The notes under the pieces: generated by a model
The model's input: the letters and a program-made list of their open reading frames with translations, nothing else
Told to the model about the DNA's origin: nothing
The model's database searches: none
Assembly: GCF_020379485.1 (NCBI RefSeq)
Contig: NC_063445.1
Location: 53,655,422-53,719,421 of the forward strand
Length of the DNA stretch: 64,000 bases
Reading direction: 5' to 3'
Origin: Brassica napus
Lineage: Eukaryota; Streptophyta; Magnoliopsida; Brassicales; Brassicaceae
Part shown: positions 60,601 through 64,000 of the stretch, piece by piece
Layout: every line of letters begins with the position of its first letter
Numbering within the stretch: the stretch's first letter is position 1
Program-made: the position numbers and the translations under genes

Positions 60601-62194
60601 ACGAGTTCTGCTGCCGCTAAAATTCTGGTTATAATAGTATTACCAATTTGACTGGTTTACGTGTAACAGTAGTTATAAGTTATACTAGTAAAACCAGTTA
60701 TACTACGTTCACTTGGCACATGACTACTATAAGTTATACAAAGCTCTACCCATATTCTTATTCAATGTTATTTAGAGTTTTATCAGGTGTACTAGTTGTA
60801 CGTTTCGTATGAGCAATATCAGTAATACTAGTTCTACAAGTATTACTACTTTCACTTTTTTTTTTAATTGCATCAGTTGTACTATAAACAAACACGAGTT
60901 TTTCTACAATATTGTGCTTCATACTTTAACAACATTATTTAAAACCTTAAAACATGACTCATAACATTAACATACATATTATGTGACTAAACTGAAATAA
61001 AAAACAATAAAAAAAATATGAGAGACAGAGAGGAGTGAGAGAGAAAGAGAGGAAGAGAGTATACACTTACCTAGTGATTTCAGAACCAAAAACGACGCAC
61101 ATGTGCTGTTTTAAGGTGTCGTAAGCTGTAGAAAAACCTTAAGAAACAGAGTTACAAGTTTTTGGACGAAGAGTTGATAAAGAGAGCTTTGGTTGGTGAA
61201 GGGAGTAAATTTTTGTGTTAGTTGAGTGTGGTTGTAGGAAAATGAAGAAGAAGAAGGTGGGTTAAATTTTTGGTGGGACCCAGTCGATAGAAAGAGAAAG
61301 AAATGTACGAAAGAAGAGATTTTGAAAGGAAGATCGGATTGTTACAGAAGAAAAAAAAAAGGAAAGATCGGATGGCTCAGGTTATAAGAGAGGGGATCTG
61401 ATCTAATGGTCAACACTGAGCTATCATTAGAGGTAAAATGGTCATTTTACACTCCTTGGTCCATCTAGATTTTTTTGGATGCGGTAGATTAGGTTTTGGT
61501 CCATTTAGTCCAAACAAGATTTAAGTCCCTCTCTGGAAGAATAAGTTTGTGATTGACGTGGGCTTAAGTTTTAGCTATCGGACCGGTTTTATTGAGCAAC
61601 AAATGAAGCTCACAAACCATACAAAGCCCAATTATATTGTAGCAACCAATTAATGAAACGCAGAGTATTTGGGAGAGGGACACGTGTCGCGCAGTCCTTG
61701 GCCTATTTGTTGCGCTGGCGCAAGGAGAAGAGAATCCCTTCTAATTTATGTTACTCCATCCCGTTTCTTATTGTAAGCAGTTTAAGGAAAATTCTTTTAT
61801 TTCAAAATGTAAGTAGTTTCCAAATATCTAGATAACTTTTACATTTATTGGATATAGTGTAACCAATCAAATAATATCAACTTTTTTTTATTGGTTGAAC
61901 TAATTAATTAAATATTATTTTTTTTAAGTACCAACTTTCTTAATATTAATGTTTTTAGTCCAAACTACTTACATTGTGAAACGGATGGAGTATTAGATAT
62001 AAGGTAGCTTTAAAAGTCGCAGGCAAGGGTCGAACACGCTGCCTTTAGCAATCGGGCTAATTCTTTACAGATTTTAAAATAGTCTATTTGTTTTTCATAG
62101 GTTTTTCATTGTTTGTTTGTTCTTTTTGCAGATTGGTTATACATCAGGTGCTGAGATAGGAATGATAAAAGACATGGATCTTTCTATCGCAGAA
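48683..62194 (+). CDS. SFP1-like: Second ERD6-like sugar transporter, exons 1 and 2 only
   Basis: Exon 1 (48683-48829, 49 codons, MVAVKEKRSIEEGPLKL ... SFSFGVA) and exon 2 (62132-62194, 21 codons, [21 protein letters not shown]) match exons 1 and 2 of the intact gene at 10.1 kb, with identical phases and good GT/AG borders. Intron 1 is 13.3 kb and filled with mobile elements; the matching intron of the first gene is 473 bp. Just before exon 2, a short segment (62,010-62,060) still matches intron 1 of the first gene, which shows the two exons were once close together. Exon 3 is not found before the window ends, so the gene is partial here. Whether it is still expressed depends on splicing such an intron. 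In the acidic N-terminal motif, the Leu pair of the first protein (EEGLLEL) has become Pro-Leu. Confidence 0.8.
48880..50022. mobile_element. Non-autonomous MULE with 9-bp target duplication
   Basis: The ends are long inverted repeats of about 60 bp: GGGAAAACTGTTTTTTAGGG on the left and GGGAAATCTGTTTTTTAGAG on the right when inverted. They continue with ACTATGTCC(C/T)TTTAGACTAA. Exact 9-bp direct repeats TTTATTTTT flank it (48871-48879 and 50023-50031). It contains no transposase. Its interior has a cluster of GATCGATC-type words (49,690-49,870). Confidence 0.92.
50091..51398 (+). mobile_element. Non-autonomous Helitron, 1.3 kb
   Basis: 5' end A/TCCCCTATATATTAAAAG, typical of Brassicaceae Helitrons. 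The 3' end has GTGC-AAA-GCGCGG followed by ATTACTACCTAG and then T. No coding capacity. Confidence 0.8.
51457..51486 (-). mobile_element. 3' terminus of a - strand Helitron
   Basis: On the - strand the sequence ends GCGCGGATCTACCCTAG followed by T, preceded by CCACGCATAGCGCGG, which forms a subterminal hairpin with one mismatch. The element extends rightward from here. I could not fix its 5' end, which should read GA followed by T in + orientation. Confidence 0.65.
51487..53406. other. AT-rich stretch, no credible gene
   Basis: Probably the body of the - strand Helitron plus older intronic or captured sequence. From about 53,030 onward the base composition becomes more balanced, with AAACCGGT-type words, like the region upstream of a gene. 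Confidence 0.5.
53407..53442 (+). pseudogene. Start of an unknown ORF cut by the VANDAL-like element
   Basis: ATG at 53407 opens MLRYSARWLLSG, a basic, hydrophobic leader of the kind used for mitochondrial import. The twelfth codon ends exactly at the 9-bp target duplication. Beyond the element (after 61,537) only a few more codons follow before a stop, unless a splice donor (A/GTTTGTG) is used. This may be the first exon of a gene or of a gene fragment carried by a Helitron. The product is unknown. Confidence 0.3.
54530..54840. repeat. AYAACTAGT motif array 1 (intron 1 of the DUF1985 gene)
   Basis: Repeated units such as ATAACTAGTACAACTAG, GAACTAGTATAACTAGTACG and ATAACCGGTACAACTA occur, often in tandem at 9-bp spacing. 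I count about fifteen units in 310 bp. It lies just upstream of the DUF1985-coding exon 2. Confidence 0.9.
56833..57287 (+). repeat. Exon-plus-intron tandem repeat, three units
   Basis: The 3' part of exon 5 with intron 5, exon 6 with intron 6, and exon 7 with intron 7 are near-identical copies. Exons 6 and 7 are each 69 bp and encode DAEDDGKE(P/T)QKELEVQPEKEAT with symmetric phase 1 borders. Introns are 73, 116 and 73 bp. The 116-bp intron contains an extra 43-bp internal duplication. Each added unit inserts 23 acidic residues without breaking the frame. Confidence 0.88.
57605..57925. repeat. Motif array 2 (between the two MULE genes)
   Basis: Mostly in the other orientation: AGTTGTACCAGTAAACCAGTT, ATAGTTGTAC and GGTTGTACTACTTG, with GGTACAACTAGTACAACTA near 57,656. 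Confidence 0.85.
58203..58310. repeat. Motif array 3 (downstream of the transposase gene)
   Basis: AGTTGTACTAGTTAAACTAG, TAGTTGTACTACTTGTACC and AGTTGTACTAGTTCGACCGG occur within about 110 bp. Confidence 0.85.
58399..60545 (-). pseudogene. MURA-type MULE transposase, two frame changes and one stop
   Basis: The N-terminal part (60545-60126, starting MDNSGAVVIHFDHGG) is the PB1/MuDR N-terminal-like region. The frame changes near 60,150 and again near 59,890, where part of the zinc DNA-binding domain (CRGVGCRWYVRSKYY) appears fused out of frame to the next region. From 59886 the core has the first catalytic Asp in VIIMDGTHLKG, the second in VFCTDRNQSI, the CDYHLSNNV motif, and the Glu in the region of VHETKWARC or TNTVESIN. 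An in-frame stop at 58,798 sits just before the SWIM zinc finger (CRCFDIGRYSCVHALAA). The frame then stays open to 58,399, ending in a Ser/Gly/Asp-rich tail. The catalytic core is otherwise whole, so the lesions look recent. Confidence 0.88.
60546..61080. repeat. Motif array 4 in the MULE right part (upstream of the transposase)
   Basis: Between 60,575 and 60,900 are AGTTATACTAATTATACGAG, TTATACTAGTAAAACCAG, GGTGTACTAGTTGTACG, AGTAATACTAGTTCTACAAG and CAGTTGTACTATA. Two sites, ATAGTATTACC and its inverse AGTAATACTAG, also fit the YAGTATTAY motif described for Arabidopsis VANDAL21. Confidence 0.85.
61081..61528. other. Right terminal region of the MULE, non-coding
   Basis: Purine-rich (GAAGAAGAAGAAGG, AGAAAGAGAAAGAAATG), then GTCCAT-rich sequence toward the end. 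CTAGATTTTTTTGG near 61,470 is the inverse of CACAAAAAAATCTAGA near 53,474, a weak subterminal inverted similarity. Confidence 0.5.
61529..61751. other. Short non-coding stretch with a G-box
   Basis: Contains CACGTG at 61,681-61,686 within GACACGTGTCG, and AAAGCCCAAT near 61,624. Both are common plant promoter words. No ORF of note. Confidence 0.45.
61752..61992. mobile_element. Stowaway/Mariner-like MITE in intron 1
   Basis: The left end TACTCCATCCCGTTTC and the inverted right end TACTCCATCCGTTTC are the standard plant Stowaway ends with TA at each side. The interior is AT-rich with GTAAGTAGTTT near both ends. Confidence 0.85.
62010..62062 (-). repeat. SINE relic shared with the first transporter gene
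   Basis: CTTTAAAAGTCGCAGGCAAGG is nearly identical to 10,393-10,413. On the - strand it contains TAGCCCGATTGC (A-box-like) and GTTCGACCC (B-box-like). Confidence 0.5.
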
Positions 62195-62326
62195 GTATGA
62201 CTCTCTTTTATTCTTTTTTTCTTACAATTTCTATAAACAAATATTAAAATGAAACTAATCACATACTAGTAATTAGCAGTAGAGATCTTTGGACTCATTG
62301 ACAGATCCGGCTAATTAAATTCTGCG

Positions 62327-63152
62327 CAAAACTTACGTTCACCCTCTAAAGTGAATCTTTAAATTCACCACCCATCTTATAACTAATTAAAATACCAGTT
62401 AGATTATTAATAAAAATATTATTTTTTTAAAAAAAATCAAAAATAATTAAAAAAAGAGATGTCACTGTCAAAACCCTAAATCTTAAATTCAAAACTCTAA
62501 ATTCAAAACTCAAACCCTAAACCTTAAATCCTAAACCTAAACTCTAAACTCTAAACCCTAAACCCAAACTCTAAACTCTAAATCCTAAACCAAACTCTAA
62601 ACCCTAAATCATAAACCCAAACTCTAAACTCTAAATCCTAAATTCAAACTCTAGATCATAAACTCAAACCCTATACCCTAAACCATAAACCCGAAACTCA
62701 AACCTTATATTTTAAACCTGAATCGTAGACCCTAAACCTAAACCCTAAATCCATAATGTTTGAATTTGGGTTTAAGGTTTACAGTTTGGTTTAGGGTCTA
62801 TGATTTGGATTTGAGTTTAGAGTATAAAGTTTAGGTTTAGGGTCTAGGATTTGGATTTACAGTTTGGATTTAGGGTTTAGGATTTGGGTTTATCGTATAG
62901 AGTTTAGGTTTAGGGTTTACTATTTGGGTTTAGGGTATAGGGTTTAAGTTTAGTATTTAGGGGTTAGATTTAGATTTAGGGTTTAGGGTTTAGGGTTTAG
63001 GATTTTGTTAGGAATCATTCTTTTTTTTCAACTATTTTAAATTTTCTTAATAAAATTTAATATTTTTTATTATTTATTTAGGTTGCAATTTAATTGGTTA
63101 TAAAAGAGTGGTGAATTTAAAGATTCACCATAAAGGATGAACCTAAGTTTTG
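62327..63152. mobile_element. Fold-back element with telomere-like core
   Basis: Long inverted arms: CAAAACTTACGTTCACCCTC at left and CAAAACTTAGGTTCATCCTT at right (inverted). Both continue with GTGAATCTTTAAATTCACCA. Between the arms lie about 530 bp of degenerate telomere-type repeats, CCCTAAA-like from about 62,470 and TTTAGGG-like from about 62,760 to 63,003. The whole 826 bp could form one hairpin. I could not identify a target duplication. Confidence 0.85.
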
Positions 63153-63168
63153 TCCTTAAAGTCTTATG

Positions 63169-63907
63169 CCCTGTTCAAAAACGCGGGCGCCTAGCCGCCT
63201 AGACGCCCGACTATTCGCAACTCGGCTACCTCCCGAGGCGATTTTAACCAAATCGGCTAACAAAATCGCCAACTAAATAATCGGCCCATTTACTGATTAG
63301 GCGGTCCATTAACCGATTAAGCATCCCAATTAATTGGGCTAAATATTAAACTGTGACAGTATTTTACTGGGTATAATGTGAAATCTAAATCTGAAGCCCA
63401 TGTACTTTAAAGTTCACATAGTATGTATATTCTATATATAGAAGTAAGATTTTGCCCCTGTTTTTTTTGCAAGCGATGTGGGACTTTGTCCAAAACACTA
63501 ATAACACGAAAATAAATAAATAGAACATACATGTATCAAACCCAAGTTGTTTGGCGCAAAACCAAGTGTCTCAACCGCTAGGAGACGAACGAAATCTTTG
63601 CTTCAGTACTCATATGTTAATATATATACACATAATTACTGATTAATTTATGTTCCCATTATATGATATTCATTTTTGCTAACAATTAACTTTTTTCAAA
63701 CCAATAAATTTAAATTTAAATAATAACATACAAAAAACTATTACTTTCTAACATATTTATATTATATATTTAATTTAAATATTAAAATAAAATAAAATAA
63801 TAATTAAACTAATCCCCGCGTATACCCCGATTAATCCCCGATTTTTTAGTAACTCGCTAGGCCCGAAGACGCCGCCCGACTAGCGCTTAGCGTAGTTCGG
63901 AACATGG
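63169..63907. mobile_element. Non-autonomous hAT-like element
   Basis: An exact 8-bp direct repeat GTCTTATG flanks it (63161-63168 and 63908-63915). The ends CCCTGTTCAAAAAC and CCATGTTCCGAAC (inverted) form short terminal repeats. Both ends are rich in GCCTAG/CGCCCGAC words and the middle is AT-rich. No coding capacity. It lies in intron 2 of the second transporter gene. Confidence 0.85.
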
Positions 63908-64000
63908 GTCTTATGTATATGAAGTACTATTGGATCTATCATTGATGATGTTAACACGTTACATGCATCTATTTTAGTTAAATCCGTATTAATCACATCT

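Larger units (their letters stand above)
53443..61528. mobile_element. VANDAL-like MULE with transposase and DUF1985 genes, 8.1 kb
   Basis: The 9-bp direct repeat CTCTCTGGA flanks the element (53434-53442 and 61529-61537). Its ends are GGATCAAATGCTGG on the left and GGACTTAAATCTTG on the right when inverted, so similarity is short and there is no long terminal inverted repeat. Inside, a MURA-type transposase (- strand) and a DUF1985-type gene (+ strand) converge. The non-coding parts carry a dense short motif. Non-TIR ends, about 8 kb length and this gene pair match the VANDAL group of MULEs. The Kaonashi MULEs, which carry DUF1985-Ulp1 genes, are the alternative. The boundary call depends on the 9-bp repeat. 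Confidence 0.7.

Noticed and set aside
62470..63003. Possible true interstitial telomere
   Set aside because: The repeats are degenerate, change direction in the middle and are enclosed by matching inverted arms, so a fold-back element explains them better.

Overview
This is a plant nuclear window, almost certainly from a Brassicaceae species of the Brassica/Raphanus type. It has short AT-rich introns with GT-AG borders and a sugar transporter gene that is exon-for-exon like the Arabidopsis ERD6-like SFP1/SFP2 genes. It also carries a dense nest of plant transposable elements: Ty1/copia, Athila-type Ty3/gypsy, a LARD-like element, Helitrons, MULEs, a PIF/Harbinger element and several MITEs. 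I see no rRNA, complete tRNA, CRISPR array or bacterial sequence.

Layout. (1) 0.2-4.6 kb: a 3'-truncated copia element on the + strand. (2) 5.0-5.3 kb: a hAT-like MITE. (3) 5.4-9.65 kb: a complete copia element on the - strand, with LTRs, PBS, PPT and target-site duplication (TSD), but with several stop codons. (4) 10.1-15.7 kb: an intact 18-exon ERD6-like sugar transporter gene (476 aa), the one clearly functional host gene. (5) 16.3-35.75 kb: a LARD-like LTR element on the - strand that split a small unknown ORF and was itself hit by a 13.3-kb Athila-type element (19.27-32.59 kb, TSD ATAAC). (6) 36.9-37.2 kb: a small membrane-protein gene or pseudogene. (7) 37.85-41.76 kb: a Stowaway-like MITE abutted by a 3.65-kb Helitron. 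(8) 42.2-46.15 kb: a broken PIF/Harbinger transposon with both of its genes. (9) 46.9-47.9 kb: an unusual block packed with GTAC palindromes. (10) 48.7 kb to beyond the window end: a second ERD6-like transporter gene. Its exon 1 (48.7 kb) and exon 2 (62.1 kb) are separated by 13.3 kb of stacked insertions: a 1.1-kb MULE, two Helitrons, an 8.1-kb VANDAL-like MULE and a MITE. Intron 2 carries a fold-back element with telomere-like repeats and a hAT-like element.

The most interesting part is the 8.1-kb MULE (53,443-61,528). It encodes a MURA-type transposase on the - strand and, facing it, a DUF1985-type protein gene without the Ulp1 protease end. Its non-coding parts, including the DUF1985 gene's first intron, are crowded with one short motif (consensus AYAACTAGT and relatives). 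That is the architecture of Arabidopsis VANDAL elements, whose VANC proteins counter silencing by binding short motifs repeated in their own element. This copy may therefore be a Brassica relative with a different motif, although both of its genes now carry disabling lesions.

Most element genes here are pseudogenes, and many of their stops look like C-to-T or G-to-A changes, as expected of methylated, silenced DNA. The two transporter genes look like an old tandem pair that has been pulled apart by these insertions.
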